NCBI GenBank assembly: GCA_938028745.1
Contig: CALIZL010000080.1
Location: forward strand, 12,984-76,983
Length of the DNA stretch: 64,000 bases
Origin: an uncultured Prevotella sp.
Lineage (GTDB): Bacteria > Bacteroidota > Bacteroidia > Bacteroidales > Bacteroidaceae
Reading direction: 5' to 3'
In this document: piece by piece, positions 24,868-34,539 of the stretch
Layout of the letters: each line of letters starts with the position of its first letter
Position numbering within the stretch: the first letter of the stretch is position 1
Made by a program: the position numbers and the translations under genes
The notes under the pieces: generated by a model
Database searches by the model: none
The model's input: only the letters and a program-made list of their open reading frames with translations
What the model was told of the DNA's origin: nothing

Positions 24868-27834
24868 TTACTCCTTCCCAAAAGCAACCACTCCTTCTCC
24901 CTTCATTCCATCCATCAATATGCGCAAAGGCTGTTCAAAGCGCACGTGCCTAACGTATTGTGTCTCTTCGATGGCGGGCATGGCATCGAGAATATCCTTG
25001 CGGAAAAGGCCATCGGGGATGTTCGTGTCTATCGTAAAGTAGCCAACACCAAAGCTAGTGAGGTTTTGAAAGAAGTGCGTTCCTTGGCTAGGGTCTATCC
25101 GATAGTTCTTCAATGCCACCTCAACGATGACACGCGCCGCACTGATGTGCGGCCATTTAACGGGAACGCCCAACCAAAAGTCGCTCGAACCCCAACGGCC
25201 AGGCCCCACAAGAATGTAGTTTCGGTCGGTGCCCAGAAAACTGTTGTTGATGCGTTCAATTTCTTCGGCCACGCGATAGTTGTCGGCAGCCGAGAAGTTG
25301 TCGCCGTACTTAACGTACACCACATCGGTAACGTCGTCGCTAACGCCATGTCCCAAGGTGTTGTGCGAACGTAGCAGGCACTGTGTGTCGGGTATGGCCG
25401 ACAGGTCCTCGTCTAGCATTTGTTTGGCATCTACGATGGGGCGTATTTGCAAAAGGTTGAACTCGCCCGTACGGTCGGCGTTGATGTTACAGGCAAACTC
25501 AATTTCCACAGGGCGTTTCATGGCATCCTCGCCATAGCGCATGGCCATTTGCATAATTTGCGGTAGTGGGAAAGCATCGTGCCTAAGCACGCCGCCAAAG
25601 GTGATGAGCTTGCGCCCACCATCGTAAAGGCCATCGCGAATGATGTTGTCGTTAGCATCGTATGTGGAGGCGATGAAGTGCAACGAATGGTCGGCCTCGG
25701 CCTCCTTTACGCCCAGTTTCAGGATGTTAAAGCCGTCGTCTACGGCAAAATCGGTGTTGAGGTGTATGGTGTCGAGGGCGTAGAATTGCGCTTGTGTGTC
25801 GCGCAGAGCAATTTTCATCTCGCTTGTTTGCAGCACTTGGTTGGGGTGATAGGGACTAACGCGCAACGTCTGACCGCCATCCACGATGTATTTGCCTAGC
25901 CCCAGAGCCAAGTTGGCAATGCCGTCTTCGGCCTGTTCGCCGCCAACGGGATAGTAATTGATGGAGCGCAACACGCCGCTGACGTTGGGATAAAATCGTC
26001 CGCCATAGTCTTTACCCACCACGGCCTGCAAGATGACGGCCATTTTCTCTTGGTCGATAACGTTGCTTGTGGCCGACATGTAGGCCTTGGAGTCTTTATA
26101 GAACACCGATGCGTACACGCCCTTGATGGCCGCAGCAAGCATGTGGAGCATCATTTCGGCATCTTCGGTGTAAGGAATCATGTATGTGCTGTATATTCCA
26201 GCGAATGGTTGGTAGTGCGCATCTTCGAGCAGCGAGCTGGAACGCACGGCAATGGGGCAACGCGTGGCATCGAAAAAGGTGGTGAAGTCGGCTTTAAGGC
26301 TGTCGGGAAGCTTTGCGGCGAGGAAGTGGCGAAGTATCTCGTCGTCGGTTGCATCGCTTAGGGCAATTTGGTAAAGGTTGTTCTGCTCCATAAATTGGTC
26401 GAAGAAATCCGTACACAGCACAACCGTCTTAGGAATGTGCACCTTTACGCCCGGAAAGCTGTTAAACTCTGGATGCCGCTTGATGATGTTGTCGAGAAAG
26501 GCCAGTCCGCGGCCTTTTCCACCCAGCGAGCCGTCGCCGATGCGTGCGAAGTGGGCGTAGCGGTCGAATTTCATGCGGTCGAACACGGCCACAACGCCGA
26601 TGTTTTTCATGTTGCGGTAGCGCACAATGGCCTCGAAAATAATTTGTCGGTGTGCGTCAACATCCTTTAATTTCTCCCATGTTACGCCTTTGAGGAAGGC
26701 CGAAACGGGGAAAATGGCCCTTGCCGAAAGCCAACGGCTAACGTGGTTGCGGCTGATGTGGAAGAGCATCGAGTCGTAGGGGATGTTGAAAATGTTGTCT
26801 TGCAGCTGTTTAAGCGAGGCGATGCGTGCCACCTCCTTACGCGTTTTGGGGTCGCGGAAGATGAAATCGCCAAAGCCCATGTGCTCTTCCATGAGGTGGC
26901 GCAGGTCGATACTCATCTTCTTCGAGTTCTTGTCTACAAAGCGAAATCCCTCTTTCTCGGCCTTTTCGCGGTTGTTTGTTTCGGAGCTTTCCAGGATGAG
27001 CGGCACAAACTCGTCGCGGCGGCGTATCTCGCGCAACAGCTTGATGCCCGCCTCGGGGTCCTTTACGCCGTCTTTGGGAAAGCGTACGTCACTGATGACG
27101 CCCAAAATGTTGTCGGCGTATTTGTTGTAGTATTCCATCGCCTCTTCGTATGTTCGGGCGAGAACCACTTTGGGTCGGCCTCGCATTCGCAAAGCGGCCG
27201 CTTGACGGTTAAGGGCCTCGGTGGATATGCGCTTGCTATGAACGAGGATGTAGCTGTACAGGTTGGGGAGGATGGAGGAGTAGAAGCGTATGCTGTCTTC
27301 AACCAGCAAAATCATCTGCACGCCGCCTTCCTTGGTGTCGTGTTCCACGTTCATCTTGTCTTCGATAAGCTTGATGATGGAGAGAATGAGGTTGGTATTG
27401 CCCAACCAACAAAACACGTAGTCGAAGATGCTGAGGTCTTCGTCTTGCATTCGGCGCGTTATGCCGTGCGAAAATGGCGTAAGCACCACGCAAGGCACCA
27501 GTGGGAAACGCTCTTTTACGGCATGCGCCACGGCAAATGCGTCGTTGTCGGCATTGCCGGGCATGCAGATAATGAGGTCTACGCTAACGCTTTGCATCAC
27601 CTCTTCGGCCTCTTCAACGGTGCTAACCTGCTTGAATGTGGGCGGATAGCGCAGTCCTAGTTCAACATATTCGTTATACATCTTCTCGTCGATGCGGCCA
27701 TCGTCTTCCAACATAAAGGCATCGTAGGGGTTGGCCACGATGAGCACATTATATATACGGTGCTTCATCAGGTCGATGAAGTTAACGTCTTTCAGTAGAA
27801 TGTCGTTCCACTCTTGTGGTATCTTGTTGTCCAT
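24868..27834 (-). CDS. Receiver-domain protein fused to a PEP-synthase/PPDK-type ATP-binding domain
   Basis: 988 residues. A degenerate receiver-like segment (about 28-155) is followed by a complete receiver domain (about 172-305) with acidic pair Glu179/Asp180, phospho-acceptor Asp249 (GVISDVRFP), Ser283/284 and Lys302. The rest resembles the N-terminal nucleotide-binding domain of PEP synthase/PPDK: GDGSLGGKGRG (434-443), CPIAVRSSSLLED (526-538), FAGIYSTY and FNLLQIRPI. The phosphohistidine swivel (GGxTSH) and the PEP-binding barrel are absent. It may be an ATP-dependent phosphotransferase or sensor in a signalling pathway. The stop codon (GKE-stop) falls inside the purine-rich repeat tract. 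Function not established. Confidence 0.8.
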   Translation of the reverse strand: MDNKIPQEWNDILLKDVNFIDLMKHRIYNVLIVANPYDAFMLEDDGRIDEKMYNEYVELGLRYPPTFKQVSTVEEAEEVMQSVSVDLIICMPGNADNDAFAVAHAVKERFPLVPCVVLTPFSHGITRRMQDEDLSIFDYVFCWLGNTNLILSIIKLIEDKMNVEHDTKEGGVQMILLVEDSIRFYSSILPNLYSYILVHSKRISTEALNRQAAALRMRGRPKVVLARTYEEAMEYYNKYADNILGVISDVRFPKDGVKDPEAGIKLLREIRRRDEFVPLILESSETNNREKAEKEGFRFVDKNSKKMSIDLRHLMEEHMGFGDFIFRDPKTRKEVARIASLKQLQDNIFNIPYDSMLFHISRNHVSRWLSARAIFPVSAFLKGVTWEKLKDVDAHRQIIFEAIVRYRNMKNIGVVAVFDRMKFDRYAHFARIGDGSLGGKGRGLAFLDNIIKRHPEFNSFPGVKVHIPKTVVLCTDFFDQFMEQNNLYQIALSDATDDEILRHFLAAKLPDSLKADFTTFFDATRCPIAVRSSSLLEDAHYQPFAGIYSTYMIPYTEDAEMMLHMLAAAIKGVYASVFYKDSKAYMSATSNVIDQEKMAVILQAVVGKDYGGRFYPNVSGVLRSINYYPVGGEQAEDGIANLALGLGKYIVDGGQTLRVSPYHPNQVLQTSEMKIALRDTQAQFYALDTIHLNTDFAVDDGFNILKLGVKEAEADHSLHFIASTYDANDNIIRDGLYDGGRKLITFGGVLRHDAFPLPQIMQMAMRYGEDAMKRPVEIEFACNINADRTGEFNLLQIRPIVDAKQMLDEDLSAIPDTQCLLRSHNTLGHGVSDDVTDVVYVKYGDNFSAADNYRVAEEIERINNSFLGTDRNYILVGPGRWGSSDFWLGVPVKWPHISAARVIVEVALKNYRIDPSQGTHFFQNLTSFGVGYFTIDTNIPDGLFRKDILDAMPAIEETQYVRHVRFEQPLRILMDGMKGEGVVAFGKE

Positions 27835-27911
27835 ATCGTTCTGTCTTTATGTTTTTAGTATGTGGCCCAGAGGCGCAACGCTTGCCGTTTGCTTTGCCGT
27901 TAGCGGCCATA

Positions 27912-27943
27912 CAAAATTAAAGTAATAGGCCCGAACGCCCAAA
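27912..27943 (-). promoter_or_regulatory. Promoter of the REC/PEP-synthase-like gene
   Basis: Minus strand: TTTG at 27943-27940, a 20-base spacer, and TAATTTTG at 27919-27912. A full consensus match about 75 bases upstream of the ATG. Confidence 0.65.
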
Positions 27944-28151
27944 ACATTTTGGGATAAGTTGCGCATTGTTCTGAAAATAGCGAGTAAACACGATAAAATG
28001 AACGACAAATAAAACGTAAAAACAGGAAGAAATGGAAATATTTCAAATTGCAAAAAGAAAGAAAGTGTGCGCGAAAACATTGCATTTTGGTTATATTTTT
28101 ATTCGTTTTTTACCTGATAATAGGAAAAAACATCGTTTTAATTGCAAAATA

Positions 28152-28183
28152 TTTGGCAGACGTTTAAATTTTTCATAGCTTTG
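28152..28183 (+). promoter_or_regulatory. Promoter of the third SusC operon
   Basis: TTTG at 28152-28155, 20 bases, TAGCTTTG at 28176-28183; a full match. The leader is about 110 bases. Confidence 0.7.
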
Positions 28184-28300
28184 CAATATTCATTAAACGC
28201 TTGAATTAGAACATAAGGCATTTGGCCATCCTTCTACGCTGAATAATCAACATGCAATCATAAAGTGTTGTTTTTAATAATAACTAATGAGAGAAATTTT

Positions 28301-31300
28301 ATGGGAAAAAGGTTTACTATGCTATTGGCCGGCCTCTTCTTGTGTATGGGAGCGGCCTTGGCTCAAATGAAAATCTCAGGAACAGTAATCAGTTCGGAAG
28401 ACGGACAGCCAGTGATTGGCGCCTCTGTCGTTGTTACTGGCACAGGTCAGGGAACGGTTACCAATCTCGAAGGACAGTTTACGCTTACCGTACCCGAACG
28501 TGCTAAGCTGCATATATCTTCGGCAGGCATGAAAGCTGTGGACGTAACAGCAAAGGATAACATGCGTGTTGTGCTCGAACCACTGAACACTACGTTGGGC
28601 GAAGTGGTGGTTACGGCGATGGGCATTAAGCGTTCGGCCAAGGCGTTGGGCTTTTCGGCCACGGCTGTTAAGGGCGACGAGATTGCCGCGGCGCGCACCA
28701 ACGACATCATGTCGAGCCTTGCAGGTAAGGTGGCGGGCGTGCAAATATCCAGTTCTTCGTCAGACCCAGGCTCGTCTAAGTCGGTTATCGTGCGTGGTAT
28801 CAGTTCGTTGGGCAGCACCAATCAGCCGCTATACGTTATCGATGGCGTGCCGCTTAACAACAGCACGGTATCTACCGACAGGGACTTGAACCGCGGTTAC
28901 GACTTTGGTAACGGTGCTAGTGCCGTGAATCCCGACGACGTGGAGAGCATGACCATCCTTAAAGGAGCGGCTGCAACGGCCCTGTATGGTAGCCGAGCCG
29001 CCAACGGTGTTATCCTTATCACCACCAAGACGGGTAAGAAAGCCCAAAGGGGACTGGGCATAGAGTATAACGGAGGCATGCAGTGGGAAACGCTGTTGCG
29101 CCTGCCGCAGATGCAAAACGACTTTGGTATGGGTTGGTATGGCAACAAAACCGACAACGAGAACGGCTCTTGGGGGCCGCGTTTCGATGGTTCGTGGTTG
29201 CGTTACGGAGCGGTTTACGAAGGCACACAGAACTTTAAGAGTTACGTGCCGATAAAAAACAACGTGCGCGATTTCTTCGACACGGGCTATCGGTATAGCA
29301 ATAGCGTGTCGCTTAATGGAGCAACAGACGTGAGCAACTTCTTCCTCAGCCTGTCGCAGATAAGCCAAGACGGCATCATACCCACCAATGCCGACAGCTA
29401 TAACAAGTACACGTTCTCGGCAAGGGCAAGCCACAAGGTGAATAACCTCACGTTTAGCACGTCGCTTAACTATGCTTATCAACGCAACAACTTCGTGTCT
29501 ACGGGGCAGAAGTCGAGCTCGATGTACAACAATGTGATGCAAACGCCGCGCGACATCAGCCTCGTTGAGCTGAAAGACCTGAACAACCCCTTCAACACAC
29601 CGGGTTATTACTATACACCTTATGGTGTAACCAATCCCTATTACGTGCTCAACAACTTTAAGAACGAGTTTGAAAGCGAGCGTTTCTATGGCAAGCTGCA
29701 ACTGGATTACGACTTCTTGAAGTATTTTAAGCTTACCTATCGCTTCGGACTTGACACAAGTACCGAGCATCACGATATGGGCGAACCCAACATGTCGACC
29801 CTGTTTAAGGGCACACCCAACTGGGAAGACGCCTTGCGTAGCCTCACGGGGCGAGTGAGCGAGCAAACAACACGCCGCCGAGAGATAAACCAAGACCTGC
29901 TGGTTACGTTCGACAAAGACCTTACCGACAGTTGGCACGTCAACGTATTAGTGGGATTTAACGGCAACGAACGCAAGTACAGCTACCAGAGTTCGGAGAT
30001 AACGAACCTCACCATACCCACTTGGCTCAACCTTGCCAACACTGCCGACAAGCCTACGATAAAGAGTTACCAGCGCACTCAGCGGCTGATGGGCGCGTTG
30101 GGACAAGCCGAGGTGGCGTTTAAAAACATGGTTTACCTCACGCTTACGGCCCGAAACGACTGGTCGTCAACGCTTCCGCGCGGCAGCCGCTCGTATTTTT
30201 ACCCAGGCGCAACGGCCAGTTGGATATTTTCGGAGGTGCTTCCGGAGAACGTAAAGAAGACAGTTAACTACGCCAAACTGCGTGCAGCATGGGGAAAGAC
30301 GGGCAACGACGCCTTGCCTTACATGGTAAACACCATCTATCCGCAAGGTTCGGCCAGCAGTAGCGGGTGGGCAACAAGTAAGTTCCCCTTCACCAATGGC
30401 GGTTGGAACGCCTATACCGTGGGCAATACGCTTGGTGGCAGCACGCTAAGTCCTGAGATGACCACCGAGTTCGAAGTGGGACTTAACATGGCTTTCCTTG
30501 CCAACAGGCTCAGTTTCGACGCATCGTTCTACAACCGAACCAGCGACCACCAGATATTTAGCCTCGACATGGATGCCGCATCAGGCTATCTTTACCAGAA
30601 TATGAACCTGGGTGAGATACGTAACCGCGGCGTTGAACTCGTTGTTAGCGGCACACCCGTGAAGCTGAAAGACTTTGCTTGGGACGTTACTTGGAACTTC
30701 ACCAAGAACTGGAGCAAGGTAATCAGCCTGCCCGAAGAGCTAGGCGGCGAGTCGTCTATCTACGGATTGACTGGCGGAACGGGCCTTTACGCCAAAGTGG
30801 GAGAAGAACTTGGCGTGTTTAAGGCTTACGTGCCGCTGCGCGATCCCGCTACGGGGAAAGTCGTTGTCGACAACCAAGGCCTACCCGTCCGCAATCCCAA
30901 GCAGCAAATCGTGGGTAGTATGAACTACAAGTACACAATGGGCATCAACAATACCTTTACTTATAAGGGCGTTAGCCTTTCGGTAGACGTGGACATTCGC
31001 CAAGGTGGAAAGATGTTCTCGCGCACCAAGAACGTAACTTACTTTACAGGAAACGCCATGCAAACGGCCTACAACAGCCGTAACCCGTGGATAATACCCA
31101 ATACCGTGGTGCAGAATGGAACAGATGCACAAGGCAAGCCTGTGTATGTTGACAACAACACGCCGCTCAATGCCACGAGCATCTATAAGTTCTGGGACGA
31201 TGGCGGCTTGGAAATGGGAGCGGGCGACCTTATCGACAAGTCGTACATTAAGTTGCGCGCAATAACCCTTAGTTGGGCCTTACCCAAGAAGTGGCTGGCC

Positions 31301-31489
31301 AATACCTTCCTCACCGATGTGCGCCTGTCGGCATTTGGAAACAACCTCTTCCTTTGGACACCGGCAGAGAATACCTTTGTAGATCCTGAGCTAACATCAT
31401 TCGGCAACGACTTGCGAGGCAATTTCGGCGAGTGGTCGGCCAATCCAAGCTCGCGAAAGTTCGGCTTCAACGTTTCTGTTAAATTCTAA
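28301..31489 (+). CDS. SusC/RagA-family transporter (BT2264-like locus)
   Basis: 1062 residues from ATG 28301, which follows a weak AGAGAAATTTT stretch. An in-frame ATG at 28265 would put 12 hydrophobic residues before the signal peptide (MGKRFTMLLAGLFLC... ALAQ). Domains: carboxypeptidase-regulatory-like (about 22-100), plug with GEVVVTAMGIKRSAKALGFSA and YGSRAANGVILITTKTGKK, then the barrel ending FGFNVSVKF. The set SusC, SusD-like_2, Ig-like lipoprotein, lipid-binding-like lipoprotein matches the order of B. thetaiotaomicron BT2264 to BT2261. That complex was crystallised with bound peptide, as I recall. Peptide import is therefore the leading guess. Confidence 0.95.
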   Translation: MGKRFTMLLAGLFLCMGAALAQMKISGTVISSEDGQPVIGASVVVTGTGQGTVTNLEGQFTLTVPERAKLHISSAGMKAVDVTAKDNMRVVLEPLNTTLGEVVVTAMGIKRSAKALGFSATAVKGDEIAAARTNDIMSSLAGKVAGVQISSSSSDPGSSKSVIVRGISSLGSTNQPLYVIDGVPLNNSTVSTDRDLNRGYDFGNGASAVNPDDVESMTILKGAAATALYGSRAANGVILITTKTGKKAQRGLGIEYNGGMQWETLLRLPQMQNDFGMGWYGNKTDNENGSWGPRFDGSWLRYGAVYEGTQNFKSYVPIKNNVRDFFDTGYRYSNSVSLNGATDVSNFFLSLSQISQDGIIPTNADSYNKYTFSARASHKVNNLTFSTSLNYAYQRNNFVSTGQKSSSMYNNVMQTPRDISLVELKDLNNPFNTPGYYYTPYGVTNPYYVLNNFKNEFESERFYGKLQLDYDFLKYFKLTYRFGLDTSTEHHDMGEPNMSTLFKGTPNWEDALRSLTGRVSEQTTRRREINQDLLVTFDKDLTDSWHVNVLVGFNGNERKYSYQSSEITNLTIPTWLNLANTADKPTIKSYQRTQRLMGALGQAEVAFKNMVYLTLTARNDWSSTLPRGSRSYFYPGATASWIFSEVLPENVKKTVNYAKLRAAWGKTGNDALPYMVNTIYPQGSASSSGWATSKFPFTNGGWNAYTVGNTLGGSTLSPEMTTEFEVGLNMAFLANRLSFDASFYNRTSDHQIFSLDMDAASGYLYQNMNLGEIRNRGVELVVSGTPVKLKDFAWDVTWNFTKNWSKVISLPEELGGESSIYGLTGGTGLYAKVGEELGVFKAYVPLRDPATGKVVVDNQGLPVRNPKQQIVGSMNYKYTMGINNTFTYKGVSLSVDVDIRQGGKMFSRTKNVTYFTGNAMQTAYNSRNPWIIPNTVVQNGTDAQGKPVYVDNNTPLNATSIYKFWDDGGLEMGAGDLIDKSYIKLRAITLSWALPKKWLANTFLTDVRLSAFGNNLFLWTPAENTFVDPELTSFGNDLRGNFGEWSANPSSRKFGFNVSVKF

Positions 31490-31498
31490 ACCCGCAGC

Positions 31499-32998
31499 AT
31501 GATGAAAAAGATAACAATACTGGCAGCACTCGCAACGATGGTGTTGAGCGGCTGCAACCTCGACATAAACGACGATCCCAACTACCCGTCGGAGGCACAG
31601 GTAACGCCTGAAAAGTTGTTCCCGTCTGCCGAGAACGCTATCGCCGACGTGTTGGGCGACCAGATGTTCACCTACTCGGGCTTCTTCTCGCAGTACTTCG
31701 ACCAACGTCCCGAACAGAACCAATACAACAATCTGGCTGAATTGCACCTTGATGAAGGTAGCAATCTCTTCGACCGGTGTTACCAAACGCTTTATGCCGG
31801 CGCACTGAAAGACTTGCAAGAGGTGATGGCGAAGAGCCCCAACAAGGCCGACCACTACGCTTGCACGGTGCTAAGGGTATGGGCATACCAGCTGCTTGTC
31901 GACAATATGAGCGATGCGCCTTACTCTGAAACGCTGAAAGGCAAGGCTAACCCAACGCCTAAATGGGAAGATGGTAAGACGGTTCTCTTGGGAGTGCTAG
32001 ACGAACTGGACAAGGCTGAGGCTAACATCGGCGGTGAAAGCATGACCGTAGACGACCCAATGATGAATAAGAAGTTAAGCCAATGGAAAGGATTTGCCAA
32101 TGCTTTGCGCCTGCGCATCTACATGCGCTTCATAGATGGCGGGGTAGATGTGGCCAACTATACGCAAAAGGCGAAAGACTTGGTGGCTGCCAACGCTTTC
32201 TTCAAGGGCAACGTGGCCTACGATGTGTATTCGCCCGTACAAAATCAGTTTAACCCTTGGTACGGCTCCATATTTGCATTGGGCGCCAACAACTATGTAG
32301 CGGCTTATCCTTTGGTGGAGTATTACAGCGATACCGACGACCCGCGCATTGCCTATGCCATAAACGTAACCGCTACGACGGGTAGCTATGTAGGCCAATT
32401 GCCTGGCGCAAAAACTACGATGAAAGAATGGAGAAACAACCAAGATTGGAAAAATAAACACGTCAGCTCCATCAAAATTCAAGTTATGAAGGCGCAACCC
32501 GTCTTTGCCTTTACCCAAAGCGAACTGCAATTTTTGTTGGCCGAAGTGCAGCTGAGGTTTAACAACGATGCAGCCAAAGCCAAAACATGCTATGAGGAAG
32601 CGGTGAAGGCAGACTTCGAATCGCGAAACTTGACAAAAGAAAAAGCAACAGCTTTCTTGGCGAACGACAAAGTGAAGTTCGACGGAAAGAGCGTTGAGGA
32701 GCAGCTGCAACTTATATATATGCAAAAGTGGGCCGCATTCTTTATGCGCAACCACATGGAAGCATGGTCCGAAATAAGGCGCACCAACGTGCCGCAAACC
32801 AGTAAGTTTACCGCCAAACAGGTGTTTGAGGGCGAAGCCTACACCCCCGGCAACCTCATTGTGCCGGCCGTTAACCACATTCAAGTAGGCGGTTTGGCCA
32901 AGCGCGTGCCTTATCCTAACCACGCCCGAAGGCTTAACCCAACGCAAACGCCGCCTGAAAAGAAACTGAGCGACCCTGTTTTCTGGGATGTTAAATGA
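31499..32998 (+). CDS. SusD/RagB nutrient-binding lipoprotein (SusD-like_2 type)
   Basis: 499 residues with lipobox VLSGC (Cys19) and then NLDINDDPNYPSEAQVTPEKLFPSA, the opening typical of the SusD-like_2 group. Also seen: HYACTVLRVWAYQLLVDNMSDAPYSETL, KGFANALRLRIYMRF, FTQSELQFLLAEVQLRF and QKWAAFFMRNHMEAWSEIRR. The C-terminus is VPYPNHARRLNPTQTPPEKKLSDPVFWDVK. It starts 9 bases after the SusC stop. This subgroup is less often tied to polysaccharide loci than classical SusD, in line with a non-glycan ligand. Confidence 0.95.
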   Translation: MMKKITILAALATMVLSGCNLDINDDPNYPSEAQVTPEKLFPSAENAIADVLGDQMFTYSGFFSQYFDQRPEQNQYNNLAELHLDEGSNLFDRCYQTLYAGALKDLQEVMAKSPNKADHYACTVLRVWAYQLLVDNMSDAPYSETLKGKANPTPKWEDGKTVLLGVLDELDKAEANIGGESMTVDDPMMNKKLSQWKGFANALRLRIYMRFIDGGVDVANYTQKAKDLVAANAFFKGNVAYDVYSPVQNQFNPWYGSIFALGANNYVAAYPLVEYYSDTDDPRIAYAINVTATTGSYVGQLPGAKTTMKEWRNNQDWKNKHVSSIKIQVMKAQPVFAFTQSELQFLLAEVQLRFNNDAAKAKTCYEEAVKADFESRNLTKEKATAFLANDKVKFDGKSVEEQLQLIYMQKWAAFFMRNHMEAWSEIRRTNVPQTSKFTAKQVFEGEAYTPGNLIVPAVNHIQVGGLAKRVPYPNHARRLNPTQTPPEKKLSDPVFWDVK

Positions 32999-33002
32999 TA
33001 TG

Positions 33003-33058
33003 AGGCCTTTGTCCCAGCCCCTCACTCTCTGCGCAGAGGGCGAGGGCTTTGGATGAGG
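33003..33058. repeat. R4-related palindromic repeat within an operon
   Basis: GAGGCCTTTGTCCCAGCCCC, then a CTCTGCGCAGAG core and GGCGAGGGCTTTGG, a diverged version of the GC-rich hairpin at 10.2 and 51 kb. It sits between the SusD stop and the next lipoprotein of the same operon. Confidence 0.6.
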
Positions 33059-33096
33059 CTAAACACCTTATTATATAACGTATAAACTGCAAAACA

Positions 33097-33816
33097 ATGA
33101 ACAAATATATCATCAACCTGTTGCCCGCGCTGGCACTCGTAGTGGGGTTGAGCGCATGTGGCGATGAAAGTTTTACCGACTCGAAGGTTACACCCATCGT
33201 CTTGATGGACATGGCAGGCGATGCCATGATTGAAGTGGCCGTGGGAGCGACGTACAACGACCCCGGTTGCACCGCCACTTATATGGGAAAAGACTATACC
33301 GACAAGATAGAAGTGGATGGACTGGATGCCGTAAACACCAACGCACCAGGGTTATATCCCATTTACTACTCTTGCACAACGCCCGAGGGGCACACCTATA
33401 ATGCAGAGCGAGTGGTGGCCGTTTGCAACCCCAAGGTGAAGTATAAGGCAGCCGGAACCTTCTTAACCGCTACCGGCACAAAGCGTGTGGATGCCAATGG
33501 TGTGGAGCAAGCCTACACCAAGAGCTTTGTAAACGTTACGCAACTGGCCAGCGGACTGGTTAGGGTGGACGACCTTCTGGGCGGATATTACGCCGCGATG
33601 AAAGCTGCAAACCAGCCAACAGACGGTGCCGTAACCATACAGGCACTGCTTCTCATGGCAGAAGACGGCACCTTTAAGCCCTATTCGGTTAAGGCAAACG
33701 GAAAAGCCGTGCAGTTAGACGCTTTCTCGAATGCCACCTTTAACGACAAGAAAGGGGTGTTTACATGGACGGTTACCTATAAGGGCGACACTTACAACAT
33801 TGTGTTGAACAGATAA
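33097..33816 (+). CDS. Ig-like (BT2262/DUF5011-type) SusCD-associated lipoprotein
   Basis: 239 residues with lipobox GLSAC (Cys21). The first part (about 30-115) is an Ig-like domain reading IEVAVGATYNDPGCTATYMGKDYTDKI, then NTNAPGLYPIYYSCTTPEGHTYNAERVV, the pattern of DUF5011/5012-type domains. The second half is beta-rich and ends in WTVTYKGDTYNIVLNR. It lies third in the SusC-SusD operon. In the BT2261-BT2264 complex the corresponding lipoprotein sits on the SusCD surface. It likely shapes ligand binding, with no catalytic motif visible. Confidence 0.75.
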   Translation: MNKYIINLLPALALVVGLSACGDESFTDSKVTPIVLMDMAGDAMIEVAVGATYNDPGCTATYMGKDYTDKIEVDGLDAVNTNAPGLYPIYYSCTTPEGHTYNAERVVAVCNPKVKYKAAGTFLTATGTKRVDANGVEQAYTKSFVNVTQLASGLVRVDDLLGGYYAAMKAANQPTDGAVTIQALLLMAEDGTFKPYSVKANGKAVQLDAFSNATFNDKKGVFTWTVTYKGDTYNIVLNR

Positions 33817-33828
33817 AAAGCAATGATT

Positions 33829-34344
33829 ATGAAGAAATACATCATACATATAGCCGCAGCAGCGTTTGCCCTGATGGGCCTTTCGGCTTGCGACGTGGAA
33901 ACAAACGAGAAACCGGGAGGAACGGAAGTTGAGCAGATGGCGGGCTTTTGGGACGTGCGTGTGCACGAAGTGAACGCCGACGGAACGCTTACGCCAAACG
34001 TTTTTGGCGGCAACGCTTATAACCTGCAAACCTATAACACGGTAGAAAACACGGCCGATAAGATGTGGGTGAACGTAAGTGTTGGCAAGCAGTGGAGCCT
34101 GTTGCTTGTTACGCCCATTAATTATGGCGCGCGCACCTTTGCTTGTCAAAACGTAAAAGCCGTGTACAACAGCGACGATACTGGGGCAACAGTGAGCATT
34201 ACCGACGGGAAAGTGCTGGAAGGACAGGGGCACAACCTGCACAACATGCCCACAGACAGCATCGTGTTTAACGTGCAACTGAGCAGTTACCCAGGCAAAA
34301 CCTATCGTGTAACGGGCACTCGGCGAAGTGGATTTACCGAATAA
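33829..34344 (+). CDS. BT2261-type lipid-binding-like lipoprotein
   Basis: 171 residues from ATG 33829 (33823 gives two more), with lipobox GLSAC. The body is one small beta-rich domain with MAGFWDVRVHEVNADGT, MWVNVSVGKQW and FNVQLSSYPGKTYRVTGTRRSGF. This resembles the Bacteroides family annotated as lipid-binding putative hydrolase, to which I believe BT2261 belongs. No hydrolase triad is evident. It is the last gene of the operon, 12 bases after its neighbour, and is followed by a strong terminator at 34476. Confidence 0.75.
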   Translation: MKKYIIHIAAAAFALMGLSACDVETNEKPGGTEVEQMAGFWDVRVHEVNADGTLTPNVFGGNAYNLQTYNTVENTADKMWVNVSVGKQWSLLLVTPINYGARTFACQNVKAVYNSDDTGATVSITDGKVLEGQGHNLHNMPTDSIVFNVQLSSYPGKTYRVTGTRRSGFTE

Positions 34345-34475
34345 GGTCGCCGCTATTACGTATTTCGTAAGGCTTAGGCCAATGGCTTAACACATACAAC
34401 CGTGTTTGCATGGTGTGTTCGTCCTGGCCAGATGTGCTAGGCGCAACATCGTGTTACTTACACCGATGCTTTCAT

Positions 34476-34507
34476 GGGGCGTGCCACATTTGTGGTGCGC
34501 CCCTTTT
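34476..34507 (+). terminator. Intrinsic terminator after the BT2261-2264-like operon
   Basis: GGGGCGTGCCAC, loop ATTT, GTGGTGCGCCCC, then TTTT: a 12-bp stem with two G-T pairs, 130 bases after the last stop codon. Confidence 0.85.
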
Positions 34508-34539
34508 GGGTTAGGGCAGTAAAGGCCGTTAAGCCAAAT

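Noticed and set aside
24619..25374. 251-codon open frame on the plus strand
   Set aside because: Begins in the CTAG/pyrimidine minisatellite and continues antisense to the REC/PEP-synthase-like gene.
28829..29938. 369-codon open frame on the minus strand
   Set aside because: Antisense to the plug and barrel of SusC; composition shows no domain.
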